From the NCBI RefSeq assembly GCF_024810105.1, contig NZ_JANUDX010000001.1, forward strand, positions 620,001 through 684,000: a DNA stretch of 64,000 bases, given 5' to 3'. Origin of the DNA: Stenotrophomonas sp. BIGb0135 (GTDB lineage: Bacteria > Pseudomonadota > Gammaproteobacteria > Xanthomonadales > Xanthomonadaceae). A program made the translations under genes and the position numbers. This document shows, piece by piece, positions 44,569 to 53,687 of this stretch (position 1 is its first letter; each line of letters begins with the position of its first letter). A model generated the notes under the pieces. It made no database searches. It had not been told where the DNA came from and saw only the letters and a list, made by a program, of their open reading frames with translations.

Positions 44569-46232
44569 CCCGCAACGACCCGTCCCGCACCATCATCGCG
44601 TCCACCGGCAGCACGCTCACCGCCAAGAGCTGGCTCACCGAAGCACCGCTGCGCATGCTCATGAACAACCTGCATCCGGACGTGGCCGAGCGCCCGCAGG
44701 AACTGGTGGTGTACGGCGGCATCGGCCGCGCCGCGCGCGACTGGGAGAGCTTCGATGCCATCGTGGCGACGCTCACGCGCCTGGACGACGACCAGACCCT
44801 GCTGGTGCAGTCGGGCAAGCCCGTGGGCGTGTTCCGCACCCACGTGGACGCGCCGCGCGTGCTGATCGCCAACTCCAACCTGGTGCCGCGCTGGGCCAAC
44901 TGGGACCACTTCAACGAGCTCGACAGGAAGGGCTTGGCGATGTACGGCCAGATGACCGCCGGCAGCTGGATCTACATCGGCGCCCAGGGCATCGTGCAGG
45001 GCACCTACGAAACCTTCGTGGAGATGGGCCGCCAGCATTACGACGGCAGTCTGGCCGGCAAGTGGCTGTTCACCGGTGGGTTGGGCGGCATGGGGGGCGC
45101 GCAACCGCTGGCGGCGGTGATGGCCGGTGCGTCGTGCCTCGCCGTGGAGTGTCGCAAGAGCAGTATCGAAATGCGTCTGCGCACCGGCTACCTGGACACC
45201 TGGACCGACGACCTGGATGAAGCGCTGCGCCTGATCGAGGAATCGTGCACGGCCAAGAAGCCGCTGTCGGTCGGCCTGCTCGGCAATGTCGCCGACGTGC
45301 TGGACGAACTGCTGGTGCGCGGGGTCAAGCCGGACTTGCTGACCGACCAGACCTCCGCCCACGACCCGGTCAACGGCTACCTGCCGCAGGGCTGGACCGT
45401 CGAGGAATGGGACGACAAGCGCGTGTCCGCTCCCAAGGAGGTCGAAGCCGCCGCGCGCGCGTCGATGGCCAACCACATCCGCGCCATGCTCGCCTTCCAC
45501 GCGCTCGGCGTGCCGACCGTGGACTACGGCAACAACCTGCGCCAGATGGCGCTGGAAGAAGGCGTCGAGGATGCTTTCGACTTCCCCGGTTTCGTCCCGG
45601 CCTACATCCGGCCGCTGTTCTGCCGGGGCATCGGCCCGTTCCGCTGGGCCGCGCTCAGCGGCGACCCGGAAGACATCGCCAAGACCGATGCGAAGGTCAA
45701 GGAGTTGATTCCGGACAACCCGCACCTGCACCGCTGGCTCGACATGGCCGCCGAGAAGATCAAGTTCCAGGGCCTGCCCGCGCGCATCTGCTGGGTGGGC
45801 CTGGGCGATCGCGACCGGCTGGGACTGGCCTTCAACGAGATGGTCGCAAGCGGCGAGCTGAAGGCGCCGGTGGTGATCGGCCGCGACCACCTCGACAGCG
45901 GCAGCGTCGCCTCGCCGAACCGCGAAACCGAGGCGATGGCCGACGGTTCCGATGCGGTGTCCGACTGGCCCCTCCTCAACGCGTTGCTCAACACCGCCAG
46001 CGGCGCCACGTGGGTGTCACTGCACCACGGCGGTGGCGTGGGCATGGGCTTCTCGCAGCATGCCGGCATGGTGATCGTCTGCGACGGCACCGAAGCGGCC
46101 GCCAAGCGCATCGCGCGCGTGCTGTGGAACGACCCGGCCACGGGCGTGATGCGGCACGCCGACGCCGGGTACGACATCGCGGTGGAATGCGCTAAGGAAA
46201 AGGGCCTGGATCTTCCGGGGATTCTGGGCTAA
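44565..46232 (+). CDS. hutU: Urocanate hydratase
   Basis: A 555-aa NAD-dependent urocanase that hydrates urocanate to imidazolone propionate (second step). NAD-binding [13 protein letters not shown], the active-site area [20 protein letters not shown] and [20 protein letters not shown], and the C-terminal [15 protein letters not shown] are all present. Last gene of the hutIHGU arm, overlapping hutG by four bases. A SMAG array begins 40 bp after its stop. Confidence 0.98.
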   Translation: MTRNDPSRTIIASTGSTLTAKSWLTEAPLRMLMNNLHPDVAERPQELVVYGGIGRAARDWESFDAIVATLTRLDDDQTLLVQSGKPVGVFRTHVDAPRVLIANSNLVPRWANWDHFNELDRKGLAMYGQMTAGSWIYIGAQGIVQGTYETFVEMGRQHYDGSLAGKWLFTGGLGGMGGAQPLAAVMAGASCLAVECRKSSIEMRLRTGYLDTWTDDLDEALRLIEESCTAKKPLSVGLLGNVADVLDELLVRGVKPDLLTDQTSAHDPVNGYLPQGWTVEEWDDKRVSAPKEVEAAARASMANHIRAMLAFHALGVPTVDYGNNLRQMALEEGVEDAFDFPGFVPAYIRPLFCRGIGPFRWAALSGDPEDIAKTDAKVKELIPDNPHLHRWLDMAAEKIKFQGLPARICWVGLGDRDRLGLAFNEMVASGELKAPVVIGRDHLDSGSVASPNRETEAMADGSDAVSDWPLLNALLNTASGATWVSLHHGGGVGMGFSQHAGMVIVCDGTEAAAKRIARVLWNDPATGVMRHADAGYDIAVECAKEKGLDLPGILG

Positions 46233-46272
46233 GGCACGCAGGTCTCGACCACCGGCCAGCACCTGCCGCCAC

Positions 46273-46846
46273 GTAGAGCCACGCCATGCGTGGCTGCGCC
46301 TTGCATCCGGCACCGCGTGCAGCCACCCATGGGGTGGCTCTACGTGGTGCAACGAAAGGCCACGACAGACCGGCGCGCGCACCGTAGAGCCACGCCATGC
46401 GTGGCTGCGCCTTGCGTCCGGCACCGCGTGCAGCCACCCATGGGGTGGCTCTACGTGGTGCAACGAAACGCCACGACACACCGGTCCGCGCACCGTAGAG
46501 CCACGCCATGCGTGGCTGCTCTTCAATCGGCACCGCGCGCAGCCACCCAAGGGGTGGCTCTACGTGATGCAACGAAACGCCACGACAGACCGGTGCCAGC
46601 ATCGTAGAGCCACGCCATGCGTGGCTGCGCTTCAATCCGGCACCGCGCGCAGCCACCCATGGGGTGGCTCTACGTGATGCAACGAAACGCCACGACACAC
46701 CGGCGCGCGCATCGTAGAGCCACGCCATGCGTGGCTGCTCTTCAATCGGCACCGCGTGCAGCCACCCATGGCGTGGCTCTACGTGGTGCAACGAAACGCC
46801 ACGACACACCGGCGCGCGCACCGTAGAGCCACGCCATGCGTGGCTG
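46273..46846. repeat. SMAG REP array, 5.5 inverted dimers
   Basis: Dimers at 46273-46343, 46384-46454, 46495-46563, 46604-46673 and 46714-46782, plus a half copy at 46823-46846 with a degenerate partner near 46899-46921. Each is GTAGAGCCACGCCATGCGTG facing AGCCACCCATGGGGTGGCTC with TAC at the end, the reverse orientation of the array at 27655. Period about 110 bp. The ~40-bp spacers all contain GCAACGAAA-GCCACGACA. Loops between the two hairpins vary (CTTGCATCC, TTCAATC). It lies between hutU and a receptor gene read in the same direction. Confidence 0.95.
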
Positions 46847-47024
46847 CGCCTTGCACGCAGATCGCCACCCCAGGAGCCCCGATTGCACCGGCTTCGGCAG
46901 CCACGCGTGGCATGGCTCTGCACTGCACCCCGGCACTCAATCACGGCCATACGCCCCTGACGGGTGACCTTTCAGGCAACACCTGTTAACTTGCGCGCCA
47001 GTTTTTTAGTTTACAGCCCTCCCC

Positions 47025-49133
47025 ATGTCCCTGCTGTCGCATCGCCCTGCCCTTACCCGGATCTCCCTGGTCGTCGCCGCCGCACTGTCGGCCACCGCCC
47101 ACGCCGCCCCCCAGGCCACCACCCTCGACGTGGTCAACGTGACCGCCGCCAGCGAGACCGAGCAGGCCCGCGCGGCGCTCAAGCGCGTTCCCGGCGCCAG
47201 TAACGTGGTGGACCTGACCAACGCCGACCGCCGCCTGTCCACCAGCGCCGATGTGCTGGCCTACCAGCCGGGCGTCAGTGCGCAGTCGCCGGGCAATGAA
47301 GGCGCCAAGGTCTCGATCCGTGGCTCGGGCATCAACCGGGGTCCGGGCGCGCATGCCTCGGGGATTTCAGTGTCGCTGGATGGCCTGCCCCTGACCGGCC
47401 CGGGGGGCACGCCGTATGAGCTGCTTGAGCCGCTGTGGCTGAGCCGGGCCGAGGTGCTGCGGGGTGCCAATGGGTTCGAGCGCGGCGCGTTGGCGCTGGG
47501 CGGTGCCATCAATTACGTGAGCCGCAGTGGGCGCGATTCGACCGGCCTGGACGTGCAGTACGAAGCCGGCAGCCGCGGCTACCAGAAGCGCAGCATCGGC
47601 TATGGCGGGGTGAGCGGCGATGTCGACTACTACCTGGCCTACACCGATACCGAGGCCGACGGCTACCAGCGCCACGCCGCCAGCGACGGCAAGGGGGCGA
47701 TGGCCAACCTCGGCTGGCAGATCACCCCGCAGCTGGAAACCCGCTTCTTCGTGCGTTACCGCGAGACCAATCACGAAACGCCCGGGCGCCTGACCCGCGA
47801 CCAGATCCGCAACGATCCGCGCGCGGCCAATCCGGCCAACCTGGCCATCGACGCGCGCCGTCCGCAGCCGGGCAGCACCTGGATCGGCAACATGACCACC
47901 TGGCAGATCGACGAAGCTTCTTCGCTGCAGGCCGGGCTGGTGTACCACACGTACCCGATGGACTTGAACGAGAGCCTGTATCGGCAGCAGCTGGACTACA
48001 GCAACCTCAACGCCACACTCGACTACCGCCACCGGCATGTACTGTTCGGCCGCGACAGCGTGACCACCCTCGGCCTGCGCGTCACCCACGACCTCGATGC
48101 GGACGTGCGCGAGACCCTGCGATTTGCCAGCAACGGCTATGCCGCCGGGACGCACACGCGCGATTTCTCGCACCACGGCACCGACAGCACCCTGCGCGTC
48201 GGCAACGACCTGGCACTCACCGAGGCGCTGCACCTGCAGACCGGGCTGGCGCTGATCAATACCCGCCGCGATGTGCAGGTCACCTGGCCGGCCACGCCCG
48301 AGCGCCTGCGCGAGCAGCAGTGGGATTACGCACCGCGGCTGGGTGTCACCTGGCAGCAGACCCCGCAACTGCAGTGGTTCGGCAACCTGAGCCGCTCGGT
48401 CGAGCCAGCCCATCCGTGGTCGATGATCTGGGGCTCGAACCAGTACTTCGGCCCGGGTCATGGCGCCTCCACCGGCCGCCAGCGCGCGCCCGTGCCGCTG
48501 GACAACCAGACCGCCACCACGCTGGAACTGGGCGCGCGCGGCGACAGCGTGCTGGGCCGCTGGGAGCTGACCGGCTATTACGCCCGCGTGTTGCACGAAC
48601 TGCTTACCGTGGAGGTAATGCCGGTACCGAACCTGTTCGTGGCCGAGAACAACGCCAGCCCGACCGTGCATCGCGGCCTGGAAGCGGGGCTGGACAGCAC
48701 GCTGTGGGAAGGCCGCGAGGGCCGCCTGGCGCTGCGCCAGGCGTACACCTTCAGCGACTTCCGTTATCGCCATGACGCCGTCTTCGGCAGCAATCGCCTG
48801 CCGGGCTTGCCGCGCCATTACTACCAGGCCGAGCTGCGCTACGACCACCCGACCGGCTTCCATGCAGCGCTCAACACCGAGTACGCCTCGAAGATGTTCG
48901 TGGACTACGCCAACAGTGTCAGCGCCGACAGCCACGTGATCGTTGGCAGCCGGGTGGGCTATGACGCGCCCGGTGGACGCTGGCAGGCCTGGGCCGAACT
49001 GCGCAATATCGGCGACCGCCATTACGCCGCCACGGTGACGCCGGGCTACAACGATGCCGGAAAGGATGTGGCGCGCTCGACCCCGGGCGAAGGCCGGGGC
49101 GTGTATGCCGGCGTGCGCTGGCGGTTCGAGTGA
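47025..49133 (+). CDS. TonB-dependent receptor (FecA-like)
   Basis: A 702-aa outer-membrane receptor. The signal peptide is about 1-27 (ATAHA). The plug has SADVLAYQPGVSAQSPGNEG, RGSGINRGPGAHASGISVSL, DGLPLTGPGGTPYELLEPL and SRAEVLRGANGFERGALALG, GAIN, a pattern close to FecA-type receptors. The barrel ends GVYAGVRWRFE with a penultimate Phe. No N-terminal signalling domain and no adjacent sigma/anti-sigma genes are present. The ligand is probably a ferric chelate, not determined. The promoter region is AT-rich (TTTTTTAGTTTACAG) just before the start. Confidence 0.93.
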   Translation: MSLLSHRPALTRISLVVAAALSATAHAAPQATTLDVVNVTAASETEQARAALKRVPGASNVVDLTNADRRLSTSADVLAYQPGVSAQSPGNEGAKVSIRGSGINRGPGAHASGISVSLDGLPLTGPGGTPYELLEPLWLSRAEVLRGANGFERGALALGGAINYVSRSGRDSTGLDVQYEAGSRGYQKRSIGYGGVSGDVDYYLAYTDTEADGYQRHAASDGKGAMANLGWQITPQLETRFFVRYRETNHETPGRLTRDQIRNDPRAANPANLAIDARRPQPGSTWIGNMTTWQIDEASSLQAGLVYHTYPMDLNESLYRQQLDYSNLNATLDYRHRHVLFGRDSVTTLGLRVTHDLDADVRETLRFASNGYAAGTHTRDFSHHGTDSTLRVGNDLALTEALHLQTGLALINTRRDVQVTWPATPERLREQQWDYAPRLGVTWQQTPQLQWFGNLSRSVEPAHPWSMIWGSNQYFGPGHGASTGRQRAPVPLDNQTATTLELGARGDSVLGRWELTGYYARVLHELLTVEVMPVPNLFVAENNASPTVHRGLEAGLDSTLWEGREGRLALRQAYTFSDFRYRHDAVFGSNRLPGLPRHYYQAELRYDHPTGFHAALNTEYASKMFVDYANSVSADSHVIVGSRVGYDAPGGRWQAWAELRNIGDRHYAATVTPGYNDAGKDVARSTPGEGRGVYAGVRWRFE

Positions 49134-49198
49134 CCGCCTGAGCGCAGCGTTGGCCGCGTTATGATCGCCGGCTCACATCGAGCGCAGGGAGCACGTGG

Positions 49199-50107
49199 AT
49201 GACCGGACGTTTTGGCTATACCCATGGCGCGGTGCTGCGCCGCGACCGCCTGTACATCGCCGGGGTCGCGCTGGAGCTGGAGGAGCAGGACGTGCCCCAC
49301 GCGATCCTGTTCGCCCGCCAGGGGGACGCGCTCGATACCTGGTCGTTCGAACAGCGCCTGGCCGGTCTGGTGGGCGTACCGCTGGAGGGGGTGGACACGG
49401 CGGTCACGGTGGGTGAGGAAGGGTATGTCGAGTGGACCGATGACGACGGTGCGGCCGAAGACCGCATCGGCGACGAGGATCCTGCTTCCTGGCCGAACCG
49501 CCTGCGCCGACTGCGTGGCGTGCGCCAGATCGATGGCGTGCTCTATGCGTTTGGTGCAGGCCGCCAGGTGCATCGGCGTGCGCTGGATGAGGCGGCTTGG
49601 GCGCGCTGCGACGCTGGTTGCCGGGTCGGTGCAGGCAGCGGTGATCCCAGCAGCGTGCATGACCTCGATGGCAGCGGCCAGCACGACCTGCTCGCGGTGG
49701 GCAGCGGCGGTGCGCTATGGCGCCGGACCGGCGCGGACTGGTCGGCATTGCCCACTGCCACCGACGATGCGCTGCATTGCGTCTGCCGCAGCGCCGACGG
49801 CTACGTGGCGGCGGGCGACCGTGGCACCGTCCTTGTGATCGACGGCGCGCGCGTGCACGCGGTGGCGCACGCGCACGGCGAACACACGTTCTGCGGCATC
49901 GCGCCCGCATTCGGCCGTGTGTACCTGTGCAGCGAGGCGGGCGCGCTGTTCCAGCTCCAGGGCCAGGTCCTCTCGCCAGTGGACGTGGCGCCGGATCCGC
50001 AGGGCGGCGGGCACCTCTCCAGTGCCGATGGAGTGTTGCTCTGGGTGACCGCTGCCCAGGTGCGCAGCTTCGACGGCACGCACTGGCGGGACATCACCCC
50101 GGAATGA
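49199..50107 (+). CDS. Hypothetical beta-propeller-like protein
   Basis: A 302-aa soluble protein without signal peptide. It is rich in short strands with repeating GxxW/DG turns (VHDLDGSGQHDLLAVGSGGA, LWRRTG, then GYVAAGDRGTVLVIDGARV, RVYLCSEAGALFQLQG, VRSFDGTHWRDI), the texture of a beta-propeller. The start is preceded by AGGGAGCACG. No family name is recognised. It is 65 bp downstream of the receptor gene and may be on the same transcript. Confidence 0.75.
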   Translation: MTGRFGYTHGAVLRRDRLYIAGVALELEEQDVPHAILFARQGDALDTWSFEQRLAGLVGVPLEGVDTAVTVGEEGYVEWTDDDGAAEDRIGDEDPASWPNRLRRLRGVRQIDGVLYAFGAGRQVHRRALDEAAWARCDAGCRVGAGSGDPSSVHDLDGSGQHDLLAVGSGGALWRRTGADWSALPTATDDALHCVCRSADGYVAAGDRGTVLVIDGARVHAVAHAHGEHTFCGIAPAFGRVYLCSEAGALFQLQGQVLSPVDVAPDPQGGGHLSSADGVLLWVTAAQVRSFDGTHWRDITPE

Positions 50108-50236
50108 CGGCGCGGTCGGCGCCCGTGCCACCGGCGTTCAACCAGTAAAAGTACTGGGCCGATCCGCGGGGATTTGCCGTGGTGCGCGCTGCGCGCCTGC
50201 TCGACACTGGCGGCATTCCCGTCGCTGGAGCCTGCC

Positions 50237-50650
50237 GTGATCTCCTCCGCAACACGCGCCCTGTGCGCACTTACGCTGGCGGTGTGTGCCGTGGCCCTGG
50301 GCCACGCCCAGGACACGCCCACCGCGGCGACCACCCGCTTCGCGTTGCTGGACCGCAACCACGACGGCACGCTCAGTGCGGACGAGTACGACAGCGGTGC
50401 GGTGTTCCGCGAACTGGACACCAACCAGAACTACCGGATCAGTCTGGATGAACTGCAGGCCGCGCTGGGCCCGGATCGGGATGGGCAGCTCTCTGCGGCC
50501 GACCGTCTGCGCGTGGCCGACCTCAACGGCGATGGCGACCTCAGTGGCGAGGAAGCGGGCCGGTTCGCGCAAATGCGCTTCGAGGGCCTGGATACCAACC
50601 ACGACGAGCAGCTGGATCTGGCCGAGTTCCAGAGCGGGTTCCGCCGGTAG
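50237..50650 (+). CDS. Exported EF-hand domain protein
   Basis: A 137-aa protein. The GTG start at 50237 follows CTGGAGCCTGCC. The signal peptide ends near GHA-QD (residues 1-24). It has EF-hand loops at about 39-50 (DRNHDGTLSADE), 61-72 (DTNQNYRISLDE, Gly6 replaced), 95-106 (DLNGDGDLSGEE) and 119-130 (DTNHDEQLDLAE, Gly6 replaced). A degenerate loop lies around 80-89. It is probably a periplasmic calcium-binding protein. It ends immediately before a convergent membrane gene. Confidence 0.85.
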   Translation: MISSATRALCALTLAVCAVALGHAQDTPTAATTRFALLDRNHDGTLSADEYDSGAVFRELDTNQNYRISLDELQAALGPDRDGQLSAADRLRVADLNGDGDLSGEEAGRFAQMRFEGLDTNHDEQLDLAEFQSGFRR

Positions 50651-51019
50651 TCAGATCGCACTGGCGTGCGCAAAGACCGCCAGGTACATCGCCACCACCG
50701 CGATGCTGCCGGCGACCAGCATCGAGGCCAGGCCGACCACGCCGGCCAACCAGCGCCCATGCATGCCGCCGAAGCGCCAGACCAGCAACACCACCAAGGG
50801 CCCCAACCACGCCACCGGGTAGCCCGCGGCGAACGCAGTGGTGAACGACGGCGGCGCCATGCCCTGCGCCTGCAGGGGGGCCAGCAACCGTGGCAGGATC
50901 ACGGCTCCCATCAGGGTCGTTAGCAGTGCGGTCACCCCACTGGTGGCCAGACCCACCACCAGTGCGCCCACCCCAACGGCGCGGTAGGCGGTCGATGTCG
51001 TCACTCCAGCCATGGTCAT
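50651..51019 (-). CDS. Small membrane protein (122 aa, DUF2798-like)
   Basis: A 122-aa membrane protein with about three helices (17-45, 60-85 and 92-118), TLMGAVILPRLLAPLQAQGM and FAAGYPVAWLGPLVVLLVWR among them. The alternation of short loops and a GYP/WLGP turn resembles DUF2798-type small membrane proteins; the match is tentative. The start overlaps the stop of the next gene upstream (ATGA), so the two are coupled. Confidence 0.7.
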   Translation of the reverse strand: MTMAGVTTSTAYRAVGVGALVVGLATSGVTALLTTLMGAVILPRLLAPLQAQGMAPPSFTTAFAAGYPVAWLGPLVVLLVWRFGGMHGRWLAGVVGLASMLVAGSIAVVAMYLAVFAHASAI

Positions 51020-51804
51020 GTATCCCGTAAGGTCTGCAGCACATCCATCAAGGTAGTGGCGTGCGGTGCGATCTCCTGCGCGATCCAGCCGAGCGCGGCG
51101 AAGAACAGCAGTACGCCGAGCAGTGGCCAAACGGTATGCGCAAGGCACAACCGCCACCAGCCCTGCGCCTGCATGCCCTGCATGCCCTGCATGCGCCGGT
51201 ACAGGCCACCGGCGATGGCCGCATCGACCAGCAGTTCGGCCATGAGCACCGGCGCTGTCCAGATCACCCAACTGGCCGCCACCACGGCGGCAGCCACGAC
51301 AGCCACGACACCAAGCAGCGCGAGGATCGGCAGACCTGCTTCGTCATCGGCAAGGTCCAGCATCGCGCCATCGCTGGCGCTGCTGGACGTGCTCCCCTCG
51401 CCCCACGAGGCGGAGGCACCGCCGCCACCGGAGCGACCGCCACTGCCGAACCAGTCCGGTCCCCCGCCGGGTGCGGCGGAACCGCCCGCCCCACCGGCAT
51501 CCGGGAGCACCGCATCGGCAGCGACATCGCCGCGCCAGCGCAACCATGCCCACATCAGCAGCAGGAAGATGGCATACGCCAGCAGCACCGCCAGCGGATA
51601 GCGCAGCAGCATCGTATCGATGCCGCCCACTCGCAGCAGGTGCGAGGCCAGCAGCCCGGCGACGCCGGTGACCAGCACGATGGCCGCCATCTGCAGGCGC
51701 GGCCAGCCGCCGCGCTGGAGCTGCTGGCGGGCACGCGCGATTTCGCTGCCGCGGGTCAACGGCAGCAGCAGCGGGTGGCTGGGCCGTGGTACGCGCCGCT
51801 TCAC
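51016..51804 (-). CDS. Integral membrane protein (262 aa), unknown
   Basis: A 262-aa protein with two N-terminal helices (about 38-58 and 66-88). A Gly/Ser-rich, acidic loop (95-150) contains GGGPDWFGSGGRSGGGG, and two or three C-terminal helices follow (about 158-182, 188-205 and 220-242). A MQGMQGMQ repeat lies in the last loop. It is unrecognised. The start overlaps the stop of the VOC gene (ATGA), so the three genes form one operon. Confidence 0.75.
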   Translation of the reverse strand: MKRRVPRPSHPLLLPLTRGSEIARARQQLQRGGWPRLQMAAIVLVTGVAGLLASHLLRVGGIDTMLLRYPLAVLLAYAIFLLLMWAWLRWRGDVAADAVLPDAGGAGGSAAPGGGPDWFGSGGRSGGGGASASWGEGSTSSSASDGAMLDLADDEAGLPILALLGVVAVVAAAVVAASWVIWTAPVLMAELLVDAAIAGGLYRRMQGMQGMQAQGWWRLCLAHTVWPLLGVLLFFAALGWIAQEIAPHATTLMDVLQTLRDT

Positions 51805-52181
51805 GTATCCGCCTGCTTGGTCACCGCTTCGATGCGATGGCCATCGGGATCGATCACGAAGGCGGCGTAGTAGTGATCGCCATAGTCCGGGCGCAATCCA
51901 GCCGCGCCGTTGTCCTGGCCGCCGGCGAGCAGCGCGGCGTGATGGAAGGCATTGACGGCAGTGCGCGTGGGCGCACTGAAGGCAAGATGGAAACCCGGTC
52001 CAGGCGCGGCCGCATCATCGTGCAGCTTCAGGCACAGCAGGTCCTCATCGTCGACCCGCCCATAGCCAATCGCGGTGTCGTCCTCGAACACACGGCGATA
52101 GCCCAGTGCACCCAGCACGGCATCGTAGAACGCGCCGGCCAAGGCGAGGTCGCGGACCCCAAGTGAAACATGATGCAGCAC
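51801..52181 (-). CDS. VOC (glyoxalase/bleomycin-resistance) family protein
   Basis: A ~126-aa vicinal-oxygen-chelate domain: LHHVSLGVRDLALAGAFYDA, LGALGYRRVFEDD, HLAFSAPTRTAVNAFHHAAL, and YYAAFVIDPDGHRIEAV, carrying the metal-type His and Glu positions. The GTG at 52181 with AAGGA upstream gives the usual family start; an ATG at 52214 would add 11 residues. It is the first gene of a coupled three-gene unit with two membrane proteins. Substrate unknown. Confidence 0.88.
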   Translation of the reverse strand: MLHHVSLGVRDLALAGAFYDAVLGALGYRRVFEDDTAIGYGRVDDEDLLCLKLHDDAAAPGPGFHLAFSAPTRTAVNAFHHAALLAGGQDNGAAGLRPDYGDHYYAAFVIDPDGHRIEAVTKQADT

Positions 52182-52271
52182 GAGGACGTCCTTGCCGTGG
52201 AATGCGGAATGCATGCCCGCATTCTAGGGCCGCTGCAGACGTCCGTGAACATGCCCTCGCGCACTGAACGC

Positions 52272-53027
52272 CTACGCCGCCCGGATGGTGGCCGGGACCA
52301 GGCAAGGCGCGTGATCGGCGGTGGCAAGCGCCTGCAGGCGTTCACGTCCCCGCACTTCCACTTCGCGCCCGTCGACCACGACCAGCCCTTCGGCCTGGAA
52401 CCGGCGCAGCAAGCGGCTCAACGTCTCCGGTGCCAGGCGCAGATAGCTGGCGATATCCATTCGCGACATGGTGAGCTGCCAGTGGGTGGAGGAGTAGCCG
52501 CGCGCGCCCATGCGATCGGCCATGCCGATCAGGAACGCAGCCAGGCGCTCGTCGGCGTTGGTGCTGCACGACAACCGCGCCGCGCGCGCGATCTCGCGGC
52601 TCATCATGCCGAACAACCGCGCCTGCAGTGCAGGCATCCGGGTGGTCAGGTCCAGCGCACGCTGGAAGGGCAACCTGCACACCGTCACCGTGTCCAGCGC
52701 CACGGCGTTGCACGGATAGCGGCCCTCGTCGATGGCGCTGAAGCCGATGACATCGCCGGGCATGTGGAACCCCAGGATCTGCTCGCGGCCTGCGCGATCG
52801 ACCGCGTAGGTCTTGACCGTGCCCAATCGGACCACCGAGATGCACCGGAACGGGTCGCCCTGGTGGAACAGGAAACTCCCCGCATGCGCCGGGGCGGCGT
52901 GCTCGATCAACGCATCCAGCTCACCCAACAGGTCCGCGCCCACCGCCCCGGAAAAGCCCGCCGGACCCAGCGGGCAGGCGTCGCACTCCCAGCAGCGCGC
53001 CGACGGCGTGACAACACTCCTGGCCAT
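52272..53027 (-). CDS. FNR-family (Crp/Fnr) oxygen-responsive regulator
   Basis: A 251-aa regulator. An N-terminal cysteine cluster (Cys12, Cys15, Cys18 in RCWECDACPLG) precedes a cNMP-type beta-roll (about 45-140), with Cys117 (TVTVC) where FNR has its central cluster ligand. The dimer helix is followed by a Crp-type HTH with recognition helix APETLSRLLRRF, whose E-xx-SR matches FNR and predicts TTGAT-N4-ATCAA targets. The start at 53027 follows GGAG. The cysteine spacing (CxxCxxC) differs from the C-x2-C-x5-C of E. coli FNR, where the third ligand would fall on Gly24. Three matching boxes lie within 5 kb. Confidence 0.92.
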   Translation of the reverse strand: MARSVVTPSARCWECDACPLGPAGFSGAVGADLLGELDALIEHAAPAHAGSFLFHQGDPFRCISVVRLGTVKTYAVDRAGREQILGFHMPGDVIGFSAIDEGRYPCNAVALDTVTVCRLPFQRALDLTTRMPALQARLFGMMSREIARAARLSCSTNADERLAAFLIGMADRMGARGYSSTHWQLTMSRMDIASYLRLAPETLSRLLRRFQAEGLVVVDGREVEVRGRERLQALATADHAPCLVPATIRAA

Positions 53028-53239
53028 GGTCGAGATCTCCAGCTCTGGATGCCGCCCCCTTCCCCACCCCATTGCAGCCAACCGTGCCACCGCAAGCCAG
53101 CAGGTTATTTTGTGCGATGCCGCGGTGCAATGTCGCCACCACCAGTATTTCTACTGGTCACCCACATTCAGCTTATCCGGCGCGGTTGGATGAAGCGTTT
53201 GGCCGACCGAAACCCCCGCCAGGGCCATCGCTCCGTCGC

Positions 53240-53253
53240 TTGACCCACATCAA
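53240..53253. promoter_or_regulatory. FNR box upstream of small exported protein gene
   Basis: TTGACCCACATCAA differs from the ideal TTGAT-N4-ATCAA at one position. It is centred about 96 bp before the ATG at 53343, in the 315-bp gap beside the FNR-family gene. Confidence 0.75.
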
Positions 53254-53342
53254 GTGCCAACCCGGCCCGTCGACCTATCGTGTGGGTACCGGGCACATCG
53301 CCGTCGCTTACCCCGTCCCCGCCCATCTCTGGAGCCTTTCCC

Positions 53343-53621
53343 ATGAACCGCACGTTCCGCCTCATATCGCTGGCACTGATCCTCGCTGCGGCTGGCGCAA
53401 GCCAGGCCCAGCAGCCCACCGTCAACATCGGCGAGCGTCACGGCAACCTGCGCGCCGCCCAGGAGCACATCGTGCAGGCGTATCAACTGATCGGCGTGGC
53501 ACAACAGGACAACGACTCACGCCTGGGCGGCCATGCCGGGCGCGCACGCGAACTGCTGATCCAGGCCGACCAGGAGCTGCGCCAGGCGGCGAATGTCGCC
53601 AACAACAACGGACGACCGTAA
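53343..53621 (+). CDS. Small exported protein (92 aa), likely FNR-controlled
   Basis: A 92-aa protein with a signal peptide (residues 1-22, MNRTFRLISLALILAAAGAS, QA). The mature part is helical (NLRAAQEHIVQAYQLIGVAQ, then RARELLIQADQELRQAANVA), probably a short helical hairpin in the periplasm. The ribosome site is CTGGAGCC. An FNR box lies upstream. Similar helix-pair proteins exist in the class but I do not know a function. Confidence 0.75.
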   Translation: MNRTFRLISLALILAAAGASQAQQPTVNIGERHGNLRAAQEHIVQAYQLIGVAQQDNDSRLGGHAGRARELLIQADQELRQAANVANNNGRP

Positions 53622-53625
53622 TGAA

Positions 53626-53644
53626 CCAGGCCTCTGCGGCCTGG
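53626..53644. terminator. Hairpin after the small exported gene
   Basis: CCAGGCC-TCTGC-GGCCTGG, 4 bp beyond the stop. No T-run; possibly a weak terminator between convergent genes. Confidence 0.45.
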
Positions 53645-53687
53645 CCGTCGCGGAGGCCGGCAGGCGGGTCACGCAGGCGTGGCGAGG

